A DNA stretch of 64,000 bases from Phycisphaerales bacterium AB-hyl4 (GCA_041821185.1 JBGUBD010000017.1:1-64000), one strand, 5' to 3'. Counted from the first letter of the stretch, positions 17,121 to 26,935 are shown. Numbers and translations: made by a program. Notes: a model not told the origin generated them from the letters alone.

Positions 17121-18644
17121 ATGAGCAACGCGAAGCAGGGCAACGGGCAAGGCAACGGTCACGAACGCAAGGTAACGCTCACCAGTGCCGAGGGGTGTCC
17201 GATCGCGGACAACCAGAACTCGCTCACCGCCGGGCCCCGCGGTCCGTTGCTGATGCAGGATGTCCAACTGCTCGAACAGATGCAGGCGTTCAACCGCGAG
17301 CGCATCCCCGAACGCGTCGTGCATGCCAAGGGGTCGGGGGCGTATGGCAAGCTGACCATTACCAACGACATCACGAAGTACAGCCGGGCGAAAATCTTTG
17401 AGAAGGTCGGCAAGGAAACCGAGTGCTTCCTGCGCTTTTCTACTGTCGCGGGCGAGCGAGGCGCCGCCGACGCGGAACGTGACGTGCGCGGTTTCGCGAT
17501 CAAGTTCTATACGGAGGAAGGCAACTGGGACATGGTGGGCAACAACACGCCCGTGTTCTTTGTTCGCGATCCGTACAAGTTCGCTCACTTTATTCACACG
17601 CAGAAGCGCGACCCGAAGACCAACGTCCGCGACATGAACATGCAGTGGGACTTCTGGTCGCTGAGCCCGGAGTCGTTACATCAGGTGACGATTCTGTTCA
17701 GCGATCGCGGCCTGCCCGCGAGCTACCGCCACATGCACGGCTTCGGCAGCCACACCTATTCGCTGATCAACGCCAACGGCGAGCGCGTCTGGTGCAAGTT
17801 CCACTTCAAGAGCAAGCAGGGCATCAAGACGATCACCGACGAAGAGTCGGCCGCCACCATCGCCGCCGACCGCGAGTCGCATCAACGCGACCTGTTCGAG
17901 TCGATCGAGAAGGGCGACTACCCCAAATGGCGGTTCTGCATTCAGGTGATGACCGAAGCGCAGGCGAAGCAGTTTCAGTTCAACCCGTTTGATCTGACCA
18001 AGGTCTGGCCACATGCGGAGTTCCCGCTGATTGAAGTGGGTGAGCTGGAGTTGAACCGCAACCCGGAGAATTACTTCGCGGAGGTGGAGCAGTCGTCGTT
18101 CAGTCCGTCGTCGCTCGTGCCGGGCATTGCGGCGAGCCCGGACAAGATGTTGCAGGCGAGGCTGATGAGTTACGCCGACGCGCATCGGTATCGGGTGGGC
18201 ACGAATTTTCAGCAGCTGCCGGTGAACAAGCCGCGCTGCCCGGTGATGCATTATCAGCGTGACGGTTTCATGAGCGTCGGCCAGGGCGGGGCTTCGCCGA
18301 ACTACGAGCCGAACAGTTACGACGATGCGCCGAAGGAAGCGCCGGAGTACGCGGAGCCGGGCTTGCCGTTGGGTGATGTGACGGCCGACCGTTTCAATCA
18401 CCGCGAAGGCAACGACGATTACACCCAGCCTGGCAACCTCTACCGCCTGTTCGACGAAGGGCAGAAGCAGCGGTTGGCCAGCGCGATCGCCGGCGCGCTG
18501 GGACAGGCCCGACGTGAGATTCAAGAGCGTCAGCTTTGCCACTTCTTCCGGGCCGACCCGGATTACGGCAAGCGTGTGGCGGACGCGCTGGGCATTGATG
18601 TGAGTGAGATGATGCCGGAGTCGCAGACCGGCGCGACGAACTGA
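17121..18644 (+). CDS. katA: Monofunctional heme catalase KatA
   Basis: Decomposes hydrogen peroxide to water and oxygen. At 507 residues it is a small-subunit (clade 3) catalase. Distal His68 (RVVHAKGSGAYG), catalytic Asn in GNNTPVFF (141-142) and proximal heme ligand Tyr351 (LMSYADAHRYRVG) are all present, as is FLRFSTVAGERG. ATG 17121 follows GAAGGGA; the frame is open to 17055 but lacks a better site. It lies divergently from the oxyR gene, which probably activates it. A long stem-loop follows at 18672. Confidence 0.97.
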   Translation: MSNAKQGNGQGNGHERKVTLTSAEGCPIADNQNSLTAGPRGPLLMQDVQLLEQMQAFNRERIPERVVHAKGSGAYGKLTITNDITKYSRAKIFEKVGKETECFLRFSTVAGERGAADAERDVRGFAIKFYTEEGNWDMVGNNTPVFFVRDPYKFAHFIHTQKRDPKTNVRDMNMQWDFWSLSPESLHQVTILFSDRGLPASYRHMHGFGSHTYSLINANGERVWCKFHFKSKQGIKTITDEESAATIAADRESHQRDLFESIEKGDYPKWRFCIQVMTEAQAKQFQFNPFDLTKVWPHAEFPLIEVGELELNRNPENYFAEVEQSSFSPSSLVPGIAASPDKMLQARLMSYADAHRYRVGTNFQQLPVNKPRCPVMHYQRDGFMSVGQGGASPNYEPNSYDDAPKEAPEYAEPGLPLGDVTADRFNHREGNDDYTQPGNLYRLFDEGQKQRLASAIAGALGQARREIQERQLCHFFRADPDYGKRVADALGIDVSEMMPESQTGATN

Positions 18645-18671
18645 TTCGACATGACCGAGCCCCCTTGTTTT

Positions 18672-18765
18672 CCGGCCCCGTTGCGTGTCCATGTTTTCGG
18701 CGATGCCAGGCGCTTGCCCCCGCGCCTGCTCGACGCGGACGCTGCGACGGGGCCGGTTTTTATTT
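18672..18765 (+). terminator. Long nested stem-loop with T-tract after katA
   Basis: The arms at 18672-18690 (from CCGGCCCCGT) and 18737-18756 (to ACGGGGCCGG) pair along about 19 bp with few mismatches and are followed by TTTTTATTT. Inside, AGGCGC (18708-18713) and GCGCCT (18722-18727) form a second hairpin. It acts as a rho-independent terminator by position. It is unusually long and could also release a small structured RNA. Confidence 0.7.
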
Positions 18766-18812
18766 GATTCAGCGGGGGCGAACGCCAGGTTGTGGATTTA
18801 CACCGGGTCGTT

Positions 18813-18987
18813 GATTTACGCCAAGACGCCAAGAAGAAAAAGACAGAAGGCAGAACAATAGAAACCGCAGATGAACGCCGATAAACGCGGATAAGAGTTG
18901 GAATTTCTTCCCTCCGCGTTCATCGGCGTTCATCCGCGGTTTCAAATCCCTCCCCCCTGCCTTGTCCTTGGCGTCTTGGCGTAAATC
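18813..18987. repeat. 175-nt near-perfect palindrome
   Basis: The outer 21 bp (18813-18833, with 18967-18987) are perfectly complementary and contain CCAAGACGCC/GGCGTCTTGG. The inner arms (18861-18891 and 18913-18943) match at 29 of 31 positions and contain GATGAACGCC/GGCGTTCATC. Only short stretches between them do not pair. Nothing coding is present in 18645-19058 apart from this element and the katA terminator. Confidence 0.85.
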
Positions 18988-19058
18988 AGTCTGATTGCGC
19001 GATCGAGTCGGGCGAAACTGGTGCATGGCGGCGGTTTGGCCGATACATTAGAACGGTT

Positions 19059-20546
19059 GTGACACAGACGCAGACATCCCGGTCGGCTGAGGGCGTGTCG
19101 AAGCCCGGCGCGGCGCGGCCGCTGTGCGTCGACCTTGACGGCACGCTGGTGGCCACGGACACGGTGTGGGAGGCGATATTGCACCTGCTGCGGTATCGGC
19201 CGTGGGTGGTGTGGCGGCTGCCGGTGCTGGCGGCGCAGGGGTTGCCCAACCTCAAGGCGTGGCTGGCGGATGAGGTGGTGGTGGATGTGGCGACGCTGCC
19301 TTACCGGTCGGCAGTGGTGGAATTTCTCAAACAGCAAAAAAGCGACGGCCGACGGTTGATCCTCGCGACGGGGGCGGACGAGCGGTTCGCTCGCGACGTG
19401 GCGGCGCATGTGGGCCTGTTTGATGAGGTGGTGGGCACGCGAACGGGGCGCAACTGCACGGGCTCGGGTAAATGCCAGGCCATCGCCAGCACGCTGGGCG
19501 ACGGCGTGGCGTTTGACTACATCGGCGACTCGCGGGCAGACGTGGCGGTGTGGCAGTCGGCGGATCGGGCGTACATGGTGAACCCGACGTCGAGCGTGCA
19601 TCGGCGGGTGCACGCGGGCGGCCGACTCGAGCAAGTGTTCCGCGATCCGGGCGGAGGCAATCGGCTGATGGCGTTGCTGGTGAGCATGCGGCCGCAGCAA
19701 TGGGTGAAGAACCTGCTGCTGGCGGCGCCGATGTTGCTCGGCCAGCAGTTGTTCGACCCCGTGCGATGGTGGTTGCTGCTGGTTGCCATTGCGTGTTTCA
19801 GCCTGGCGGCGTCGGTGGTGTACCTGATTAATGATCTGTTCGACTTGAAGGCGGACCGGCTGCATCCGAGCAAGCGGCATCGGCCGTTGGCGGCGGGGGT
19901 GCTGCCGATTCCGTGGGCGCTGGCGGCGGTGCCGGTGTTGCTGGTGATGGCGTTGGGGCTGGCGGCGGCGGTGCTGCCTGCGGCGTTCGTGGGGCTGGTG
20001 GCGGGGTATGTCGCGCTGGCGCTGATGTATTCGTGGGCGGTGAAGGGCAAGGCGATCCTCGATGTGATCTGGCTGGCTGGGCTTTATACGCTGCGGCTGA
20101 TCGCCGGCGGCGTGGCGGTGGCGGTGTTGCCGTCGGCGTGGTTGCTGGGGCTGTCGATGTTCTGCTTCCTGTCGCTGGCCTTTGCCAAGCGTTACGCCGA
20201 GTTGGGGCGAATCGCACGTGAGCAGGGCACGGCCGCGGCGGGACGCGACTACCAGGTCTCCGACATGTCACTGATCGGCACGGCTGGCCTGGTGGCGGGC
20301 TACATGGCGGTGCTGGTCTTCGCGCTCTACATCAACAGCGATGTTGTCACGGAGCTTTATACGCAGCCGGTGGCGCTGTGGCTGATCTGCCCGCTGTTGG
20401 TGTACTGGTTTACACGGCTATGGCTGAAGGCGCATCGGCAGGAAATGCGCGACGACCCGCTGATGTTCACCTTGACCGACCCGGCGACGTATGGCGTGGG
20501 CCTGCTGGTCGTAATCGTCGCGGTGGTCGCGGCGTGGCCGGGGTGA
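19059..20546 (+). CDS. HAD-like phosphatase fused to UbiA-family prenyltransferase
   Basis: 495 residues with two domains. Residues about 22-190 form a HAD hydrolase: Asp25/Asp27 in CVDLDGTL, ILATGADERF, and FDYIGDSRAD. Residues about 205-495 are a polytopic UbiA prenyltransferase with the Asp-rich NDLFDLKADRLHP motif and eight or so membrane segments, closest in layout to decaprenyl-phosphate phosphoribosyltransferases. Such fusions probably act on a polyprenyl-phosphate sugar, transferring and then dephosphorylating it at the inner membrane. The start is GTG 19059, the first start before the domain. The gene converges on the carboxyltransferase gene. Confidence 0.85.
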   Translation: MTQTQTSRSAEGVSKPGAARPLCVDLDGTLVATDTVWEAILHLLRYRPWVVWRLPVLAAQGLPNLKAWLADEVVVDVATLPYRSAVVEFLKQQKSDGRRLILATGADERFARDVAAHVGLFDEVVGTRTGRNCTGSGKCQAIASTLGDGVAFDYIGDSRADVAVWQSADRAYMVNPTSSVHRRVHAGGRLEQVFRDPGGGNRLMALLVSMRPQQWVKNLLLAAPMLLGQQLFDPVRWWLLLVAIACFSLAASVVYLINDLFDLKADRLHPSKRHRPLAAGVLPIPWALAAVPVLLVMALGLAAAVLPAAFVGLVAGYVALALMYSWAVKGKAILDVIWLAGLYTLRLIAGGVAVAVLPSAWLLGLSMFCFLSLAFAKRYAELGRIAREQGTAAAGRDYQVSDMSLIGTAGLVAGYMAVLVFALYINSDVVTELYTQPVALWLICPLLVYWFTRLWLKAHRQEMRDDPLMFTLTDPATYGVGLLVVIVAVVAAWPG

Positions 20547-20588
20547 GATTGGGTTTCGAGTTTCTGGTTTCGAGTTTAGAGTTGGGTA

Positions 20589-20617
20589 GACGCCCACGGC
20601 GTGACGCCGTGGGCGTC
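20589..20617. terminator. Perfect CCCACGG hairpin between convergent genes
   Basis: GACGCCCACGGCGT and its exact complement flank a single G. It lies 42 nt after the HAD-UbiA stop and 21 nt before the stop of the converging carboxyltransferase gene. No long T-tract is present. It belongs to the CCCACGG repeat family. Confidence 0.6.
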
Positions 20618-20638
20618 GGTGTTGTTGGAGCCTGATCG

Positions 20639-22147
20639 TCACACGACGGTTTCGGCTTTGCGCTGTCCGAAGAACGCTTTCGATGGTGCGGGGAACAGCA
20701 GGTAGAGCAGCAGATCGCGGTGCGATTTGAGCAGCGGGCCGACTTCTTCGATTGTCTTGGCGAGGTCGACTTTAGGAGCGTAGTTGGCCGGTCGTTCGCT
20801 GAAGGTCTTGCCGTCGGGCGAGCACTTTCGGATCACTTCGGGCGAGGCCTTGCCGGGCAGCCTGCCATACTTCCCGAGCACCATGCTGCGGAATTCGTTG
20901 GTCGCCATGCCGTAGCGGTTGCCGGTGATGATGTTCATCGCGGCCTGCGTGCCGACGATCTGGCTGGTGGGCGTGACCAGTGGCACGTAGCCGGCCTCGG
21001 CACGAACCTTGGGGATCTCGGCGAGGATCTGCGGCAACTGGTCGAGCTTGTCCTGGTCTTTGAGTTGTTTGTGGAGGTTGGAGATCATGCCGCCGGGCAC
21101 TTGCGCGTCGAGCTGGTTGCGGTCGACGGGAGCGAAGCCCTGGGGCACGAGAATTTCATCTTCGACGATGGCGATCGCCTGTTCGATCTTGTCGCGGTCA
21201 CGGCTTTGCACAAGTTCGACGACGGTGGCGAGCTTGTGCTTGACGTCGTCGGCTATCGTGGCGGGCCAGGGGTTGCCGAAGTGTTCCGGATCGCGGTCCG
21301 CGTCGTGCAGCTCCTTGCGGATCTTGCGCAGCTCGGCGTCGATCTTGTCCGCCAGGCGGAGGTCGACATTGGTTTCGTAGCCTGCGATTTTCGCGGCTTC
21401 GTTGAGCAGTTCGACAGACGGCTGCGACGTGCCGCCCGCCATGGGGCCGTGGCAGGTGTCCAGATGATCGACGCCCGCGAGCATGCCGGCGATGTAGGCG
21501 GTCGTCGCCAGGCCGTTCGTGCAGTGTGAGTGCAGGGTGATGGTCACGTCGCCGAAGCGTTCGCGTAACGCCTGCACGAGTTCGATGCAGTCGGCGGGGT
21601 GGAGCAGGCCGGCCATGTCTTTGATGGCAAGCGAGTCCGCGCCGTTGTCGAGCACGGTCTGTGCGAAGCGGAGGAAGTGGTCAAGGTCGTGGACGGGCGA
21701 CGTGGTGTAGCTCATCGCCGCTTCCGCGTGGCCGTTGAAGGTCTTGGTGGCCATGATCGCGGTCTGGAGATTCCGCGCATCGTTGAGTGCGTCGAAGATG
21801 CGGATGCGATCGTTGCCGGACTTGACGGCTTCCTTGATGAACTCGAAGACGACGTTGTCGGCGTAGGGCGTGTAGCCGAAGAGGTTCTGCCCACGGCAAA
21901 GCGAGCGGATCTGGATGTCAGGCCCGAGCGTCTGGCGGAAGCGATCGAGTCGTTCCCATGGGTCGTCGTTGGTGAATCGGAGGCAGGCGTCGAGGGTCGC
22001 TCCGCCCCAGAGTTCGAGGATGTTGTAGCCGGTGTCTTTGAGCAGGGGCAGGACGCGCATGCACTGCTCGGTGCTCATGCGTGTGGCGAGCAGGGACTGG
22101 TGTCCGTCGCGGAGGGAACAATCGATGAAGTTGATGGATTTACTCAC
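20639..22147 (-). CDS. Carboxyltransferase subunit (pyruvate carboxylase B/oxaloacetate decarboxylase alpha type)
   Basis: 502 residues of the biotin-dependent carboxyltransferase family. The TIM barrel carries DCSLRDGHQSLLATR with metal ligand Asp14, ILELWGGATLDACLRF, IKDMAGLL and LHSHCTNG (metal-binding His pair near 207-209). A PYC/OADA helical domain follows (IVGTQAAMNIITGNRY; KYGRLPGKASPEV). There is no C-terminal biotinyl domain with an MKM motif, so a separate biotin carrier protein is needed; none is in the window. It could belong to a sodium-pumping decarboxylase or to a two-subunit pyruvate carboxylase. Confidence 0.85.
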   Translation of the reverse strand: MSKSINFIDCSLRDGHQSLLATRMSTEQCMRVLPLLKDTGYNILELWGGATLDACLRFTNDDPWERLDRFRQTLGPDIQIRSLCRGQNLFGYTPYADNVVFEFIKEAVKSGNDRIRIFDALNDARNLQTAIMATKTFNGHAEAAMSYTTSPVHDLDHFLRFAQTVLDNGADSLAIKDMAGLLHPADCIELVQALRERFGDVTITLHSHCTNGLATTAYIAGMLAGVDHLDTCHGPMAGGTSQPSVELLNEAAKIAGYETNVDLRLADKIDAELRKIRKELHDADRDPEHFGNPWPATIADDVKHKLATVVELVQSRDRDKIEQAIAIVEDEILVPQGFAPVDRNQLDAQVPGGMISNLHKQLKDQDKLDQLPQILAEIPKVRAEAGYVPLVTPTSQIVGTQAAMNIITGNRYGMATNEFRSMVLGKYGRLPGKASPEVIRKCSPDGKTFSERPANYAPKVDLAKTIEEVGPLLKSHRDLLLYLLFPAPSKAFFGQRKAETVV

Positions 22148-22360
22148 GGCAGGGTCCTCTCGATTAGCCCTTGCTGACTATTGGAAGGTTAGCACAAAAG
22201 TCGGCTTCGCTCTGCCCCGGCGGGATGTGCCACGGCAATTATCCGTGGCGTCGGCGTGGTCGGCTTGTTCCGGCGGGGGGCGGTGAGTACGATTGCCGCT
22301 CGGCGTATGTTTTTCGCCGGTTTTCCTGCCTTACCTCCTGCTCTCCTGCGGATTGTTGCC

Positions 22361-23194
22361 ATGTTCGCCGACCGCTTCGTCAGCCTGGGCCAACAGATCG
22401 AGCTGCAGCTTGCCAGCTTCGGCCGATTTTCCAACTTCGCGCTGGCCACCGCCGGCTGGACGTTGCGTGGTGCGGGGTCGCTGGGGCGGTTGCAATTGCT
22501 TCTGCCGCAGCTTTACGCGATCGGCACGCGCAGCCTGCCGGTGGTGATGCTCGTCGGCGGATTCGTCGGCGCGGTGATGGCGGTCGAGTCGTTTGCCCAG
22601 TTCCAGGCGTTCGGGCAGGAAGAGCGCCTCGGCGGGGTGATCAACATCGCCGTGGTCAAGCAGATCGGCCCGGTGCTGGCGGCGGTGATGATTGCCGGCC
22701 GAGTCGGCGGGGCGGTGGCGGCAGAGCTGGGCACGATGCGCGTCACCGAGCAGCTCGACGCGCTGCGCGTCATGGGGGCAGACCCGGTCAGCTACCTCGT
22801 CGTGCCGCGCGTGATCGCGTGTGTGATCATGCTGCCGATCCTCACGGTGTTCTCCGACCTGCTGGGCATCTTCGGCGGCTACCTGGTGACGGTGCAGGGC
22901 TTCGGTGTAGACGCCGGGGCCTACTGGCGATTTTCAGGCGACTTCGTCAGCTTCTGGGATGTGTTCACCGGGCTGTTCAAGAGCATCGTGTTCGGCCTGG
23001 CGATCGGGCTGATCAGTTGCTACAAGGGCTTCAACTGCTCCTCCGGGGCCGCGGGCGTCGGCCGAGCGGCCACCGACGCGTTTGTCGTCAGCTTCATCGC
23101 GATCATCGTCGCCAACTTCTTCCTCGCCTACCTGCTCAACGATGTGTACGCCATCATCTACGGCCAGTCGGCGGGCGCGACGCTCGCTGAATGA
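22361..23194 (+). CDS. MlaE-family ABC transporter permease
   Basis: 277 residues. Permease of the lipid transport (Mla/Ttg2/YrbE) family, which moves phospholipids between inner and outer membranes. Five or so membrane segments surround the family core IGPVLAAVMIAGRVGGAVAAELGTMRVTEQLDALRVMG and the downstream DPVSYLVVPRVIA. ATG 22361 starts just before the amphipathic N-terminal helix; the frame is open to 22256. No MlaF ATPase or MlaD-type MCE protein gene is adjacent: a small unknown gene follows instead. The other parts must be encoded elsewhere. Confidence 0.85.
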   Translation: MFADRFVSLGQQIELQLASFGRFSNFALATAGWTLRGAGSLGRLQLLLPQLYAIGTRSLPVVMLVGGFVGAVMAVESFAQFQAFGQEERLGGVINIAVVKQIGPVLAAVMIAGRVGGAVAAELGTMRVTEQLDALRVMGADPVSYLVVPRVIACVIMLPILTVFSDLLGIFGGYLVTVQGFGVDAGAYWRFSGDFVSFWDVFTGLFKSIVFGLAIGLISCYKGFNCSSGAAGVGRAATDAFVVSFIAIIVANFFLAYLLNDVYAIIYGQSAGATLAE

Positions 23195-23226
23195 GGTGAA
23201 TGATCTAGGGTGATCGTGACAGAACT

Positions 23227-23247
23227 CCCACGGATGCGATCCGTGGG
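23227..23247 (+). terminator. CCCACGG hairpin after the MlaE-type gene
   Basis: CCCACGGAT and ATCCGTGGG pair around a 3-nt loop, 33 nt after the stop codon, followed by CTTTATCTG. It belongs to the CCCACGG family and probably ends the permease transcript. Confidence 0.6.
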
Positions 23248-23319
23248 CTTTATCTGTGGGCTTTATTTGTTGGTTTGTCGTCACTGGACAAACTGTTTGT
23301 GCGGGACGAGGATGAGGCG

Positions 23320-23613
23320 ATGAGCGATTCCAAGCCGAGCGAACTGGCTATCCCCACCGAGGCGATCCCGACGCTGAAGGCCGTCGCGGATGCATTGTCG
23401 ATCCGTCTGGGGCAACCGTTGAACTATGCGCAAACCTATATCGTCATGCGCAGCGCCCAGGCGAGCGGGGCGTTCGATGCGATTGGTTGCCGTGACTTTC
23501 TTGAGCACATGCAGGACCCGCGATTGATCGAAATGGTGGCTGCCCTGCTGGAGCAGCATCCGGAGTTGATCGCCGAGCTTCAGAGCAAGGCGAAGCTCCA
23601 GGGGTTTGAATGA
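23320..23613 (+). CDS. Small hypothetical protein, helical
   Basis: 97 residues, not recognised. The sequence is acidic and mainly helical with no signal or membrane segment (IPTLKAVADALSIRLGQPL; LIEMVAALLEQHPELIAELQ). ATG 23320 is chosen because GAGGATGAGG precedes it by 3-12 nt; the frame is open to a TTG at 23275. The gene lies between the MlaE-type permease and a CCCACGG element, converging on gltA. The codon use resembles its neighbours, which favours a real gene. Confidence 0.65.
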   Translation: MSDSKPSELAIPTEAIPTLKAVADALSIRLGQPLNYAQTYIVMRSAQASGAFDAIGCRDFLEHMQDPRLIEMVAALLEQHPELIAELQSKAKLQGFE

Positions 23614-23682
23614 TGTATGGATCAGCCCTCAAACTCGGACTCTGTACATGAGGCTGACACCCACGGATTCAATCCGTGGGCT
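23614..23682. repeat. Bipartite CCCACGG element, copy 1
   Basis: A 5' block (TGGATCAGCCCTCAAACTCG, then GACTCTGTACATGAGGCTGA) is followed by a perfect hairpin CCCACGGATT-C-AATCCGTGGG (23660-23680). The same block plus hairpin recurs at 35481-35556 and, with a longer spacer, at 41705-41794. It begins at the stop codon of the upstream small gene. Confidence 0.75.
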
Positions 23683-23696
23683 TCCAGCGCAGTAAA

Positions 23697-23735
23697 ACGC
23701 CCCACCATGCAAGCATGCCGGGGCGTATCTTCTTT
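23697..23735. terminator. Terminator of gltA / upstream convergent gene
   Basis: ACGCCCC and GGGGCGT form the base of a stem that also pairs CATGC with GCATG, followed by ATCTTCTTTT on the plus strand and preceded by AAAA for the minus strand. It separates two convergent genes and can serve both. Confidence 0.7.
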
Positions 23736-23759
23736 TGTGATAAGTGGGACCGCCGCGGG

Positions 23760-25055
<1,296 letters not shown>

Positions 25056-25198
25056 AGGTAAAGACTCTCCCATCACCTCCAGGCGGCCGGCCAACTGCCT
25101 GAATATCGAGACCTTGATTGTAGGGACGCGTCATCGGTTATGCCAGTTGACAGCAGCGAGGGAGGCGAGCCGAACCTCGTGCTGGAGCGAATCTGGCG

Positions 25199-25474
25199 TT
25201 AATCGCTTCGCGCGCCCGGCGGCGGCGTGCGGTCCGGCATCGTGCCCTGCGGTCGGCCGACGATCAGGTAGATCAACGCGCCAAGCCAACTCAGCAGCAC
25301 GATGACCAGCACCCAGATGACCTTGTCGTTGCCGTTGAAGTCCCGGCGGACGCAGTCGATCAACGCCCACAACCAGAACGCAAAAAGCCCTGCCACCACC
25401 GGCAGGACACAGCACATCAACAGCATGAGAAACAAGGGCAACGCGACGGTCACATCAGGCGATGGTTGGTGCAT
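25199..25474 (-). CDS. Small membrane protein with PLDc_N-type domain
   Basis: 91 residues. Two membrane helices (about 13-37 and 54-73) flank a basic loop. The pattern FWLWALIDCVRRDFNGNDKVIWVLVIVLL...GALIYLIVGRP is that of the phospholipase D nuclease N-terminal (PLDc_N) family, short membrane proteins of unknown function, often found alone. ATG 25474 is preceded by GGAAG. A TTG five codons earlier is open but unlikely. Confidence 0.75.
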   Translation of the reverse strand: MHQPSPDVTVALPLFLMLLMCCVLPVVAGLFAFWLWALIDCVRRDFNGNDKVIWVLVIVLLSWLGALIYLIVGRPQGTMPDRTPPPGARSD

Positions 25475-25533
25475 CCACGTTGCTTCCAAGAGTGTTTCGC
25501 CCCCACATATGCAAGCCGTTTCAACCTTGCAAC

Positions 25534-25608
25534 ATTTAGCCGCGGTGCTTGCACCGCGATCTTCGGCTCTGCGGGACCAAACGCGCGGACCAAGGCCCGC
25601 GGCTAAAT
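25534..25608. repeat. TTTAGCC nested-hairpin repeat, copy B
   Basis: ATTTAGCCGCGG and CCGCGGCTAAAT are inverted at the ends. Just inside each end is a private hairpin, GCGGTGC-TT-GCACCGC on the left and GCGGACC-AA-GGCCCGC (one mismatch) on the right. The flanks (CTTGCAAC before, TCGAAGCCGCGTT after) are shared with copy C at 44281, so the true element is longer than this core. Confidence 0.8.
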
Positions 25609-25639
25609 AGGAGGCCGGGGTCGAAGCCGCGTTCTCGTG

Positions 25640-26233
25640 CTAGAAAAACATCCGCGGCCCGTCGGCCCCGAGCCATTCGACTTCATACGTGTCCAGCAAC
25701 ATGTCAACCGGGTCGTCCGAACCGGACCACACGCGATCGTCATCCTCGGCCGAGCTGACGAACTCCCCGTTGTACGCCAGCAGCCGTTGCGTCCAATACG
25801 ACTCGAAATCCACACCCTCCGCCGCTGCGAACGCGGCGAGCAACTCGCGCTGCTCCGCTCGGCTGAGTGCGACGCGCTGCGTGGTCGGTTCGTGCATGTG
25901 GCCGACGATGCCCGGCCCGGGCACGTCGTTGTTCTGATCCGCCGACAGCACCGCCAGCAGCCCGGCCCCCAGCAGTCCGACCACCGCCACCGCCGCCGCC
26001 GCCCGCCACGCCGACGTCAGGCCGATACGCGCCAGCACGCCTTCGCGCCTGGCACGATGCGGCGCAACGGTGTGCGCGTCACGGCCGGGCAGCCGAGCCT
26101 CGGTCGCCGCGACGATCCGGTCCGCCATGCCCGTCGGCGGCTCGGGCGCACCGAGCGCCTCGTCCAGCAACGACTCCAAAGCCGGGTCGATCGCATCGTC
26201 ACGCGTGCGAGGTGAGTTGTTGATGTCGTTCAT
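25640..26233 (-). CDS. Probable membrane-bound anti-sigma factor
   Basis: 197 residues. The N-terminal third is helical and acidic (ALESLLDEALGAPEPPTGMADRI), then a basic stretch and one membrane helix at about 76-94 (AAAAVAVVGLLGAGLLAVLS), then a periplasmic part. This topology, and the position 60 nt downstream of an ECF sigma gene in the same direction, suggest that it holds that sigma factor at the membrane. No zinc-binding HxxxCxxC motif is present. The role is inferred from context. Confidence 0.6.
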   Translation of the reverse strand: MNDINNSPRTRDDAIDPALESLLDEALGAPEPPTGMADRIVAATEARLPGRDAHTVAPHRARREGVLARIGLTSAWRAAAAVAVVGLLGAGLLAVLSADQNNDVPGPGIVGHMHEPTTQRVALSRAEQRELLAAFAAAEGVDFESYWTQRLLAYNGEFVSSAEDDDRVWSGSDDPVDMLLDTYEVEWLGADGPRMFF

Positions 26234-26293
26234 GGCGTGTCTTTCATCTGCAGTACACATCCGCAATGCAGTCGGCATGATGTCAGCCGAGCG

Positions 26294-26935
26294 TTATGCC
26301 TGCTCTTCATGTTCCATAATCTTCCGCAGCTTGCCCAGTGCCCGATGTGCCCGCGCGAGCACCGTGCCCAGCGGCTGGCCGAGCGACTCGGCGATCTCCG
26401 CGAAGCTCAGCCCGGCCGTGTGCCGAAGGTGCAGCACTTCCCGGTCGGCGTCGTTGAGCTGGTCGACCGCCTCGGTCAGTTGGGCGACCGTCTCCGCTCG
26501 GCTGGCCTGCTCGTCGGGCCGATCGTCGCGCGGTGAGGCCGTGGGGCTGCCCATCGATCGCACGGTCGGCTCGACGCCTGCCCAGCCGCTCGGCTCGCCA
26601 TCGGAGCCACTGCCCGGGCCCATGTCCATCGGCCGGGCGTGACGCTTGCGGCGGCGCATCTCGTCGCGCAGCTCGTTGATCGCCATCCGAAACAGCCATG
26701 CCTCGAACCTCCCGCGCTCCTCGTAGCTGGTCGTGTCGCCGAGCTTCACCACCAGCTTCACAAACGTGGCCTGAGTGAGTTCCTCAGCCAGATCACGGTC
26801 GCCGCATTGTCGCAACAGCAGGCCGTACATCCGCCCGCTGTAGGCACCCACCAGGCTGCGCCAGGCGTCTGCATCGCCCGCGGCGGCGCGCCGGAGCGTG
26901 TCTGGCAGATTCTGGTCCGGCGCACCGTGGTTCAT
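26294..26935 (-). CDS. ECF RNA polymerase sigma factor
   Basis: 213 residues. Region 2 (RDLAEELTQATFVKLVVKL, with RFEAWLFRMAINELRDEMRRR) and region 4 (LNDADREVLHLRHTAGLSFAEIAESLGQ...VLARAHRALGKLR) are complete. The linker between them, about 45 residues, is long and rich in Gly, Ser and Pro. Region 4 resembles SigE/RpoE-like factors. The downstream gene probably encodes its membrane anti-sigma factor. Target promoters cannot be identified here. Confidence 0.88.
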   Translation of the reverse strand: MNHGAPDQNLPDTLRRAAAGDADAWRSLVGAYSGRMYGLLLRQCGDRDLAEELTQATFVKLVVKLGDTTSYEERGRFEAWLFRMAINELRDEMRRRKRHARPMDMGPGSGSDGEPSGWAGVEPTVRSMGSPTASPRDDRPDEQASRAETVAQLTEAVDQLNDADREVLHLRHTAGLSFAEIAESLGQPLGTVLARAHRALGKLRKIMEHEEQA

